In this document: piece after piece, positions 1-5,962 of the stretch
Layout of the letters: the number at the start of each line of letters is the position of its first letter
How positions within the stretch are numbered: position 1 is the stretch's first letter
Assembly: GCA_947462865.1 (NCBI GenBank)
Contig: CANHRW010000128.1
Location: forward strand, 1-5,962
DNA: 5,962 nt
DNA from: Bacteroidota bacterium
Lineage (GTDB): Bacteria; Bacteroidota; Bacteroidia; UKL13-3
Direction: 5' to 3'
Translations under genes and position numbers: made by a program
The notes under the pieces: model-generated
The model's input: only the letters and a program-made list of their open reading frames with translations
The model's database searches: none
What the model was told of the DNA's origin: nothing

Positions 1-388
1 CTGCCAATAAAGACAAAACAATGCCACCTGCGCTCAACAATTTGAGTTGTTCGCCTTGGAAAAACAATGCAATTAAAACCGGAATTACCACCGATAATTT
101 AGCGGCAACCATACTTACCGACACCCCTAATTTTTGAGCAGTTAAGCCTATACAAAAGAAAATAGATATAAATAAAAAGCCCAACACAAGAGCAAACCCA
201 AACCAAGGCATAGTCCATACTTTCGTTTCAAATATGGTATGATCGGCGAATAAGCTACCAATCAATCCACAACTGATATAGTTCATCACTATGGCTTGAA
301 ATGTTTTCACATTTTTCAGTTCAAACAATTTGAAAAAACTCACTGTGATGCTTGAAAAAAGCACACTCAACAACAAATAATTAACCAT
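1..388 (-). CDS. EamA/DMT-family membrane transporter, N-terminal part (cut by left edge)
   Basis: Predicted inner-membrane transporter of the drug/metabolite transporter (DMT/EamA) superfamily; the substrate cannot be read from sequence. It starts at ATG 388-386 and stays open to base 1, giving 129 residues, about 40-45% of a usual 10-helix EamA protein of roughly 280-300 aa. Hydrophobic segments lie at about residues 3-20, 31-48, 61-82, 90-110 and 116-129. The fourth is followed by a short loop with G-E (residues 112-113), and the next helix begins with paired glycines (121-122); this matches the 'GE...G' pattern closing the first EamA half. The start overlaps the 3' end of ribD by 8 nt (381-388), so co-transcription and translational coupling are likely. 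A role in vitamin or flavin-related transport is only a guess from this neighbour. The fold call is firm, the family likely, the function open. Confidence 0.85.
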   Translation of the reverse strand, partial: MVNYLLLSVLFSSITVSFFKLFELKNVKTFQAIVMNYISCGLIGSLFADHTIFETKVWTMPWFGFALVLGFLFISIFFCIGLTAQKLGVSVSMVAAKLSVVIPVLIALFFQGEQLKLLSAGGIVLSLLA

Positions 389-1430
389 TGATATAGCGTT
401 TAAAAATAGTCTGATCTAATTCAAAAGTTTGTTCTAGTTTTCCTCCAATTGCTGGAGCAAGTACCCCATCCGAAAAATGTTTTGGCGTATAAAACACTTG
501 GGCTTCCTGCCACAACCCACAATCGATGACATGTTTTAAAATACAGGCACCACCTTCTATAATGAGACTTTGCAGGCCCGACTGATACATTTTACTTGAC
601 AATACATCGAGCCAATTTTCTTTTTCATCAAAATATACATATTCTAGATTTGGTGAGGTTTCTGATTTTACTGAATTCAGTACCCAAGTAGGGGTCTGAC
701 CATCAAACACCTTAAAATGTTTTGCCAATTTTAGCTGACGATCTACTACAATTCGTAAAGGATTCTTGCCTATCCAAGCCCTTGCATTCAAAGCAGGATT
801 GTCTGTTTCAACTGTATTGCGCCCTACCAAAATAGCCGCTTCTTCTGTTCTCCATTTGTGTACTTGCTTTTGCACCAACAAGCCAGTAATGTGGCGTTGT
901 TGTTCAAATTCTGCTGCAGTCATTTGGTGAGCATGAGGAGCAATATACCCACTCATGGTTTGAGCCCATTTTAAAATAACATACGGCCGTTTGGTTTGAA
1001 CAAAGTGTAAAAATCGTCTATTGAGCCATTTGGCTTCAGCTTGCAGTAGTCCAACTTGAACATCTATACCTGCTGCACGCATTTTCTCAATACCCTTACC
1101 CGCAACTTGTTCAAATGGGTCTAACTGAGCCACCACCACTTTTTGTATACCTGAAGCAATCACCAAGTCTGCACAGGGTGGCGTTTTTCCAATATGGGCA
1201 CAGGGTTCTAAATTCACATATAGTGTTGCATTTTTTAGCAATGAGGTATCTTTAACCGAAGCTATTGCATTTACTTCGGCATGGTTTGCACCATAATTTT
1301 GGTGGTAACCTTCCCCAATAATTGTGTTGTCAACTACCAACACAGCCCCCACCATTGGATTGGGTGCTACATTTCCTTTACCCAAGGCAGCAAGTTCTAG
1401 ACAACGTTGCATAAATATTTTTTGCTCCAT
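381..1430 (-). CDS. ribD: RibD, bifunctional riboflavin deaminase/reductase
   Basis: Cytosolic bifunctional enzyme of riboflavin synthesis. It deaminates 2,5-diamino-6-ribosylamino-4(3H)-pyrimidinone 5'-phosphate (EC 3.5.4.26), then reduces the ribosyl chain with NADPH (EC 1.1.1.193). Numbering from ATG 1430 (349 aa), the cytidine-deaminase-like domain spans about 1-145, with APNPMVGAV at 22-30, zinc/catalytic HAE at 50-52, and PCAHIGKTPPC at 76-86 giving zinc cysteines 77 and 86. The reductase domain spans about 147-349: RPYVILKWAQTMSG at 148-161, the WRTEEAAILVGRNTVETDNP block at 193-212 and the IIEGGA loop at 290-295. Length is normal and both active sites look complete. An in-frame ATG at 1490 would add 20 residues and overlap prmC. 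I chose 1430 because its distance to the APNP motif matches other RibD proteins and leaves a free promoter gap. It diverges from prmC and is followed by the transporter gene. No FMN riboswitch fits in the 44-bp leader region. Confidence 0.97.
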   Translation of the reverse strand: MEQKIFMQRCLELAALGKGNVAPNPMVGAVLVVDNTIIGEGYHQNYGANHAEVNAIASVKDTSLLKNATLYVNLEPCAHIGKTPPCADLVIASGIQKVVVAQLDPFEQVAGKGIEKMRAAGIDVQVGLLQAEAKWLNRRFLHFVQTKRPYVILKWAQTMSGYIAPHAHQMTAAEFEQQRHITGLLVQKQVHKWRTEEAAILVGRNTVETDNPALNARAWIGKNPLRIVVDRQLKLAKHFKVFDGQTPTWVLNSVKSETSPNLEYVYFDEKENWLDVLSSKMYQSGLQSLIIEGGACILKHVIDCGLWQEAQVFYTPKHFSDGVLAPAIGGKLEQTFELDQTIFKRYING

Positions 1431-1454
1431 GCTGTTTGCGAAAGTAGTAATTTG
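1422..1454 (+). promoter_or_regulatory. Weak candidate promoter for prmC
   Basis: On the plus strand a TTG (1422-1424) is followed after 23 nt by TAATTTG (1448-1454), which is the TAnnTTTG box shortened by one base. It ends 20 nt before the prmC ATG, a sensible distance. Its upstream element lies inside the first codons of ribD, and its -7 element abuts the ribD -7 candidate on the other strand. Both the spacer and the box deviate from consensus, so this is a positional guess. Confidence 0.22.
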
Positions 1455-1468
1455 CCAAACCAAACAAA
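1439..1468 (-). promoter_or_regulatory. Candidate Bacteroidota-type promoter for ribD
   Basis: Read on the minus strand, TACTTTCG (1446 to 1439) matches the Bacteroidota -7 consensus TAnnTTTG at all but one fixed position. A TTTG (1468 to 1465) stands 18 nt upstream in the place of the -33 TTG element. The -7 box ends only 8 nt before the ribD ATG at 1430, so the transcript would have a very short leader or none. The match is imperfect and there is no experimental support. Confidence 0.4.
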
Positions 1469-1474
1469 TAAAAA

Positions 1475-2311
1475 ATGCAGATTCAGGCATTCATTCCTTT
1501 TATTCAAAACCAATTGGCTGCTTTGTATGAACCAGAAGAAGCAAAGCAAATTGGCTACATTTTATTAGAAGAAATTCTTTTAATCAAAAGAAGTCATTTG
1601 CCCATTATACAAAAAATAATAGGTGCCGACGAAGAAGAGAAACTCACGCAAATTATTCTTGAACTCAAAAAGGGCGTTCCTTTGCAATATGTGCTTGGTT
1701 ATGCTTGGTTCAAAGATTTGGTTTTTAAAGTCAGTCCTGCGGTATTGATTCCTAGGCCAGAAACCGAAGAATTGGTAGATTGGATTTTAGCAGATTATGC
1801 CAATATTCCACTCAAAGTATTGGATATTGGCACTGGATCTGGCTGCATTGCCATTGCCTTGTCTGCAAACAGAAGCAACTGGGAAATATGGGGAATAGAC
1901 CTTTCAAAAGATGCAATTGATGTTGCACAATCAAATGCCCGTTCAATTCAAACCAATACAAATTTTAAAGTTGCCGATTTATTTGATCCATCCACCCAAG
2001 AATGGATACAACAGCAACAGTTTGACCTCATAGTCAGCAATCCTCCCTACATACCTGAGTCTGACAAAGTTCAGATGCATGTAAATGTGTTGAACCACGA
2101 ACCTCATGAAGCTTTGTTTGTAAGCGATGAAAAGCCTTTGGTTTATTTTGAAAGATTATTAGCTATTTCAGAACAGGCTTGTTATGTTGAATTTGCCTAT
2201 AATTTAGAACCTCAAATGAAGGAATTGTTACGACAAAGTTTGCGTGAGTACGAAATTAAAAAAGACATGAGTGGCAACCCCCGTATGTGCAAATGGAATA
2301 AACGCAAATAA
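1475..2311 (+). CDS. prmC: PrmC, release factor glutamine N5-methyltransferase
   Basis: S-adenosylmethionine-dependent methyltransferase (HemK family, EC 2.1.1.297) that methylates the GGQ glutamine of class 1 release factors and so improves translation termination; cytosolic. The 278-aa length is normal. A helical N-terminal release-factor-binding domain covers about 1-80 and includes GVPLQYVLG (67-75), matching the family's G-x-P-x-Q-Y-x-x-G signature. RPETEEL follows at 94-100. The Rossmann methyltransferase domain holds SAM motif I LDIGTGSG (116-123), an acidic residue after strand 2 (D142), and the catalytic NPPY at 189-192, which binds the substrate glutamine. HEPHEALF (208-215) and DMSGNPRM (264-271) are the expected downstream motifs. 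The start ATG is preceded by an A-rich stretch (1467-1474) without a Shine-Dalgarno sequence, usual in Bacteroidota. It diverges from ribD across 44 bp; the next gene downstream has its own promoter box. Confidence 0.97.
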   Translation: MQIQAFIPFIQNQLAALYEPEEAKQIGYILLEEILLIKRSHLPIIQKIIGADEEEKLTQIILELKKGVPLQYVLGYAWFKDLVFKVSPAVLIPRPETEELVDWILADYANIPLKVLDIGTGSGCIAIALSANRSNWEIWGIDLSKDAIDVAQSNARSIQTNTNFKVADLFDPSTQEWIQQQQFDLIVSNPPYIPESDKVQMHVNVLNHEPHEALFVSDEKPLVYFERLLAISEQACYVEFAYNLEPQMKELLRQSLREYEIKKDMSGNPRMCKWNKRK

Positions 2312-2334
2312 ATGTACACCAAGCCAAAAATGAT

Positions 2335-2342
2335 TATGTTTG
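2335..2342 (+). promoter_or_regulatory. Promoter -7 box (TAnnTTTG) for the M16 peptidase gene
   Basis: TATGTTTG is a perfect match to the Bacteroidota -7 consensus TAnnTTTG, placed in the 57-bp gap between prmC and the peptidase gene and ending 26 nt before the peptidase ATG. No exact TTG lies at the expected -33 distance; the closest is TGT near 2313-2315. The position and the exact box support independent transcription of the peptidase-SDR pair, though read-through from prmC is also possible because no terminator hairpin is visible between the genes. Confidence 0.5.
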
Positions 2343-2368
2343 CAACAATTTATTAGAACCTTATAAAA

Positions 2369-5293
2369 ATGAAAAAAATACAACTGATTTTGGCATTTTT
2401 AGTCCTTTCAATTTGGGCAAATGCACAAGAAAAATTTGAAGTAGAAACTCAGCTATCACCTGACGGAAAGTATAGCTACAGCTTTGTTAAAAACGACCCT
2501 TTAAAAGTACGTACTTACCAGTTAAAAAACGGATTAACCGTTATGATGAGTGTAAACACCAAACAACCACGCATTCAAACACTCATAGCCACTAAAGCGG
2601 GTAGCAAAAACGACCCAGCTGACAATACGGGTTTGGCACATTACTTAGAGCACATGTTGTTTAAAGGAACTGACCAATATGGCACATTGAACTGGGCCAA
2701 AGAAAAAGAACAATTAGACAAAATTGATGCCTTATATGAAAGCTACAATAAAACAACAGACGAAACCAAACGCAAAGTAATCTATCATTTGATTGACAGT
2801 GTATCTGGTGTAGCTTCTAGCTTTGCCATAGCGAATGAATACGACAAAATGATGCAAGTAATTGGTGCACAAGGAACCAATGCATTTACCTCTTTAGAAC
2901 AAACAGTATATGTAAACGACATTCCTGAAAACAACCTCAGCAAATGGATTCAAATAGAGGCTGAGCGTTTTAGAAACCCAATTCTTCGTTTGTTCCATAC
3001 TGAATTAGAAGCCGTATATGAAGAAAAAAATATTTCATTAGACAACGATTCAAGAAAAACATTTGAACAAGTATTAAAAGGCTTGTTTAAAAACCATCCA
3101 TACGGAACCCAAACAACCATTGGCACTGTTGAACATTTAAAGAATCCTTCTTTGATTAAAATCAGAAACTACTACAATGCATATTATGTGCCTAATAACA
3201 TGGCCATCATTATTGCAGGAGACTTTAACCCAGATAAAGCCATTGAACAAATTGATGCCAATTTTGGTTACATGACACCCAAACAAGTACCTGCTTTTAG
3301 TTTTACGCCGGAACCATTGGGCAACCCCGCTCAAACTTATTCAGTATATGGCCCTGATGCTGAAAACACAATGATAGGTTTCAGGTTACCCGGTGCCGGC
3401 ACCAAAGAAGCATTGATGTTACAATTGGTTGATATGCTTTTGGCCAACTCAAAAGCCGGGTTAATCGATTTAAATTTAATCAAAAAACAAGCTTTATTGA
3501 GTGCAGAATCTTCTACTTGGATCAACAAAGATTATTCGCTGTTATTTTTAAGTGGCAAACCTAAAAAGAACCAAAGTTTAGAAGCAGTCAAACAATTGTT
3601 ACTCGACCAATTAGAAGAAATTAAAAAAGGCAATATCAATGACGATATGCTCAAAGCAATTATTGCCAATATAAAAGTTTATAAAATACAAGAAAGAGAA
3701 AGTAACAGTGGCCGAGCTTACGCCATGTTAGATGCATTTACCCTTGACAGAAAATGGCAGGATGTCTGTAAAGAAATTGCTGATTTGAGTACCATTAAAA
3801 AAGAAGAACTGGTAGCGTTTGCCAATAAATGGTTGAGCAACGACTATGTAATTGTTTACAAGCGAATTGGTGAAGACAAAGACATTCAAAAAATTGCCAA
3901 ACCAACCATTACTCCAGTTGAAGTAAACAGGAATGATGAATCTACATTTCTCCAAGCAATCAATAACAAACCTGCACCCCAAATTAAACCACGTTTTGTA
4001 GACTTTTCAAAAGATTTGAGTATCAAAGGCAATACCTATTATGTTCAAAACAAAGACAATGATTTGTTCCAATTGTACTATGTCATAGACATGGGAAAAT
4101 ACCATGATTTAAAATTGCCATTAGCTATGAACATGTTACAATTCTTAGGAACAGACAAATACAGTGCCGAAGAAATTAGCAAAGAATTTTTCAGATTGGC
4201 TTGCAGTTTTAAAGTAAATGTGGGCACAGAACAAGCTTATGTAACACTTGAAGGGCTCAACGAAAATTACGATGAAGCTGTGCGTTTGTTTGAACATTTA
4301 TTAGCCAATGCAAAACCTGATCAACAAGCATTGAACCAGTTGGTAGACAGAATTCTAAAGGGCAAGGAAGATGCCAAGAAAAACAAGAGTACCATTTTTA
4401 GAGCCGCCTTACAAAGCTATGCAGTATATGGAAGTAAAAATCCGTTCAAACATGAATTGTCAGCAACAGAACTTAAAAATTTAACCGCTACCGAATTGGT
4501 AAAAAGCATCCATCAGTTAACGGCTTACCCTCATAAAATTTGGTATTTTGGCCCATTGAAATTGGCCGATTTCGAAACCAAAATGAAAACGTTACATCCT
4601 GTTCCTAAAAAACAATTGCGCATCCCCAACCCTGTAGTATTTACAAGAAATCAAACTACACAAAACCAAGTACTATTTGTGAATTACGACATGGTTCAGG
4701 CCGAGATTTTATGGTACAACAATTCAAATATTGCATACGATTCTAGCAGAACTCCAATAGTAACTTTGTTCAATGAATATTTTGGTGGAGGCATGTCTTC
4801 AGTGGTTTTCCAAACCATTCGTGAAAGTAAAGCCCTAGCCTACTCTACTTATTCGAGGTATTCGCAACCAACCAAAAAAGCAGATCCATATACCACTACA
4901 GCTTATGTTGGCACCCAAGCCGATAAGTTAAACGATGCTGTAGGCGCCATGAATGAGTTGCTTCAGAATTTACCTCCTAACCAAAACATGTTCGATGCGG
5001 CAAAAGCAGCCATCTCCAATAATATAGAAACAGAGCGTACCAATGATGCTGACATCATATTTGCTTATGCTGCCAACCAAAAACTAGGTCTTACTTCGGA
5101 CATCAATCAATTGATTTATGAGAACTTGCCTAAATTAAAATTAACTGATTTGGAAAGTTTCCATCAAAACAATTACAAAAACAAACCTTACACCTATTGC
5201 GTTATGGGTTCTGCTGATAAGATTAAAATGTCAGACTTAGAAAAATATGGCAAAGTAACAGCGGTAACTTTGGAAGAAATATTCGGGTATTAA
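2369..5293 (+). CDS. Secreted M16-family (pitrilysin-like) zinc metallopeptidase, two-repeat form
   Basis: Exported zinc peptidase of family M16, probably in the periplasm or cell envelope, that degrades or trims peptides; substrate unknown. Residues 1-20 form a signal peptide: MKK, a hydrophobic core at about 5-16, then A-N-A before the likely cut. There is no lipobox cysteine. The inverted zinc motif HxxEH is HYLEH at 91-95, and the distal zinc glutamate is probably E218 or E219 in VYEEKN. About 122 residues separate these, against 74-76 in classical members, because of an inserted charged helical segment at about 104-160, as commonly seen in Bacteroidota M16 proteins. The second half (about 560-960) has no HxxEH, as expected of the inactive repeat. 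It keeps the glycine-rich FGGGMSS loop (805-811) and an R-x6-Y pair (R818, Y825) like that used for substrate binding. At 974 aa it is a full-length four-domain protein. It ends without a recognisable type IX secretion sorting domain. The start has an A-rich upstream region and no Shine-Dalgarno sequence. The SDR gene follows 4 nt after the stop. Confidence 0.95.
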   Translation: MKKIQLILAFLVLSIWANAQEKFEVETQLSPDGKYSYSFVKNDPLKVRTYQLKNGLTVMMSVNTKQPRIQTLIATKAGSKNDPADNTGLAHYLEHMLFKGTDQYGTLNWAKEKEQLDKIDALYESYNKTTDETKRKVIYHLIDSVSGVASSFAIANEYDKMMQVIGAQGTNAFTSLEQTVYVNDIPENNLSKWIQIEAERFRNPILRLFHTELEAVYEEKNISLDNDSRKTFEQVLKGLFKNHPYGTQTTIGTVEHLKNPSLIKIRNYYNAYYVPNNMAIIIAGDFNPDKAIEQIDANFGYMTPKQVPAFSFTPEPLGNPAQTYSVYGPDAENTMIGFRLPGAGTKEALMLQLVDMLLANSKAGLIDLNLIKKQALLSAESSTWINKDYSLLFLSGKPKKNQSLEAVKQLLLDQLEEIKKGNINDDMLKAIIANIKVYKIQERESNSGRAYAMLDAFTLDRKWQDVCKEIADLSTIKKEELVAFANKWLSNDYVIVYKRIGEDKDIQKIAKPTITPVEVNRNDESTFLQAINNKPAPQIKPRFVDFSKDLSIKGNTYYVQNKDNDLFQLYYVIDMGKYHDLKLPLAMNMLQFLGTDKYSAEEISKEFFRLACSFKVNVGTEQAYVTLEGLNENYDEAVRLFEHLLANAKPDQQALNQLVDRILKGKEDAKKNKSTIFRAALQSYAVYGSKNPFKHELSATELKNLTATELVKSIHQLTAYPHKIWYFGPLKLADFETKMKTLHPVPKKQLRIPNPVVFTRNQTTQNQVLFVNYDMVQAEILWYNNSNIAYDSSRTPIVTLFNEYFGGGMSSVVFQTIRESKALAYSTYSRYSQPTKKADPYTTTAYVGTQADKLNDAVGAMNELLQNLPPNQNMFDAAKAAISNNIETERTNDADIIFAYAANQKLGLTSDINQLIYENLPKLKLTDLESFHQNNYKNKPYTYCVMGSADKIKMSDLEKYGKVTAVTLEEIFGY

Positions 5294-5297
5294 TACA

Positions 5298-5962
5298 ATG
5301 GAATTAAACAATAAAGTTGCAGTAGTAACTGGTGTAAGCAAAGGAATTGGATTGGCTTTGTGTCAATTGTTAACCAATGCCGGCGTAAAAGTTTATGGCC
5401 TAGGTAGAACACAAAATTCGGAACTGCATGTTCCGAATTTTGTGTTCATTCAAACTGATGTAAGAGATTACCAATCAGTTGTTCAGGCATTTGAACAAAT
5501 TTTTCAAAAAGAAAACGCCATACATATTTTAATCAACAATGCCGGATTGGGTTATTTTGGAAACTTAGAAGACATAGACCTAGCGCATTGGAATGAAATG
5601 ATGCAAACCAACGTAAATGGTATTTTTTATTGTTGCAAACAAGTCATTCCTGCAATGAAACAAAATGGCATTGGCCATATTGTAAATATTGCTTCAACTG
5701 CCGCATTAGAGGGGATGCCTCAAGTAAGTGCCTATTGTGCCAGTAAATGGGCTGTCAAAGGTTTGAGCGAAAGCTTATTCAGAGAATTAAGAGATTTCAA
5801 AATTAAAGTTACCTGCATCTATCCTGGTTCTACAAAAACCGACTTTTTCAGAAACAGCCCAGGTATTCAGCCGCATGATTACATGCTCATGCCAGAAGAT
5901 GTGGCTCTGAGTATTGTTCAGGCACTTCAAATGCCAGATAATTTCCATACGGTAAACCTCGA
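5298..5962 (+). CDS. Short-chain dehydrogenase/reductase, 3' end cut by right edge
   Basis: Cytosolic NAD(P)-dependent oxidoreductase of the classical SDR family; the substrate cannot be deduced. It starts at ATG 5298, 4 nt after the peptidase stop, and stays open to the window end, giving 221 complete codons. Classical SDRs of this type run to about 235-245 aa, so only a short C-terminus is missing. The cofactor motif TGVSKGIG is at 11-18. R37 at the end of the second strand favours NADP(H). D54 lies in TDV, NNAG at 80-83, and the catalytic tetrad is N105, S133, Y146 and K150 (Y-C-A-S-K). PG at 176-177 is followed by the usual T-x-T/F segment (TKTDFF 179-184). All key residues are present. 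The stretch between strand 2 and D54 is short (17 residues), and its codons 37-50 are built from the perfect inverted repeat at 5407-5447. Tight spacing suggests co-transcription with the peptidase. Confidence 0.95.
   Translation, partial: MELNNKVAVVTGVSKGIGLALCQLLTNAGVKVYGLGRTQNSELHVPNFVFIQTDVRDYQSVVQAFEQIFQKENAIHILINNAGLGYFGNLEDIDLAHWNEMMQTNVNGIFYCCKQVIPAMKQNGIGHIVNIASTAALEGMPQVSAYCASKWAVKGLSESLFRELRDFKIKVTCIYPGSTKTDFFRNSPGIQPHDYMLMPEDVALSIVQALQMPDNFHTVNL
5407..5447. repeat. Perfect 18-bp inverted repeat with 5-nt loop inside the SDR gene
   Basis: The left arm GAACACAAAATTCGGAAC (5407-5424) and right arm GTTCCGAATTTTGTGTTC (5430-5447) are exact reverse complements around the loop TGCAT (5425-5429). 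Pairing stops at 5406/5448. The element lies about 110-150 nt into the SDR reading frame and encodes residues 37-50 without disturbing it. As RNA it would form an uninterrupted 18-bp hairpin. There is no U-run after the stem, so it does not look like an intrinsic terminator. I saw no second copy in the window. Confidence 0.93.

Noticed and set aside
1431..1490. Longer RibD start at ATG 1490, adding 20 residues
   Set aside because: It would overlap the prmC start and add a segment without counterpart in RibD; the ATG at 1430 gives the usual distance to the APNP motif.
1324..1530. Plus-strand open frame of 68 codons across the ribD 5' end and prmC 5' end
   Set aside because: It lies antisense to ribD and out of frame with prmC, both of which have clear family motifs. 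The translation resembles no family.
2312..2368. Possible terminator or small RNA in the prmC-peptidase gap
   Set aside because: No stem-loop with a T-run is visible in the 57 bp; the only recognisable signal is the TAnnTTTG promoter box.
3392..3403. 12-bp perfect palindrome GGTGCCGGCACC in the peptidase gene
   Set aside because: It is explained by consecutive Gly-Ala-Gly-Thr codons. Without a loop it cannot form a normal hairpin, and it is a single copy.
3137..3982. Three minus-strand open frames (3137-3334, 3337-3528, 3728-3982) inside the peptidase gene
   Set aside because: They are antisense to a well-supported coding region, show no domain features, and are expected by chance in a gene with this codon bias.
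5407..5447. Inverted repeat read as an intrinsic terminator
   Set aside because: It sits early inside an intact gene, the stem is not GC-rich at its base, and no U-run follows; the T-rich part is within the stem.

Overview
The window is AT-rich, gene-dense chromosomal DNA that most likely comes from a member of the phylum Bacteroidota. Four things point there. Ribosome binding sites are A-rich with no clear Shine-Dalgarno sequence. A perfect TAnnTTTG promoter box lies before the peptidase gene. RibD and the M16 peptidase have sequence character typical of Bacteroidota. The peptidase also carries the expanded N-terminal segment familiar from that phylum. I cannot place it below phylum; a Chitinophaga- or Saprospira-like lineage would fit but is a guess.

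Layout: two transcription units diverge from a 44-bp gap at 1431-1474. Leftward, ribD (381-1430) is followed, with an 8-nt overlap, by a drug/metabolite-type (EamA) membrane transporter that runs off the left edge (388 to 1). Rightward, prmC (1475-2311) comes first. After a 57-bp gap holding a good promoter box comes a secreted two-repeat M16 zinc peptidase (2369-5293). Four bases later a short-chain dehydrogenase/reductase begins (5298) and runs off the right edge. All five genes are intact where visible. Nearly all of the window is coding, and no gene-free stretch exceeds 60 bp.

Function: ribD supplies two consecutive steps of riboflavin synthesis, and the transporter is likely co-expressed with it. 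prmC methylates the catalytic glutamine of release factors for efficient translation termination. The M16 peptidase is an exported protein-degrading or processing enzyme. The SDR is a cytosolic NADP(H)-type oxidoreductase of unknown substrate, probably co-transcribed with the peptidase.

I see no mobile element, CRISPR array, RNA gene, phage gene or defence system, and nothing that amounts to a new multi-gene system. The one signal that the gene annotation does not explain is a perfect 18-bp inverted repeat with a 5-nt loop inside the SDR coding sequence (5407-5447).
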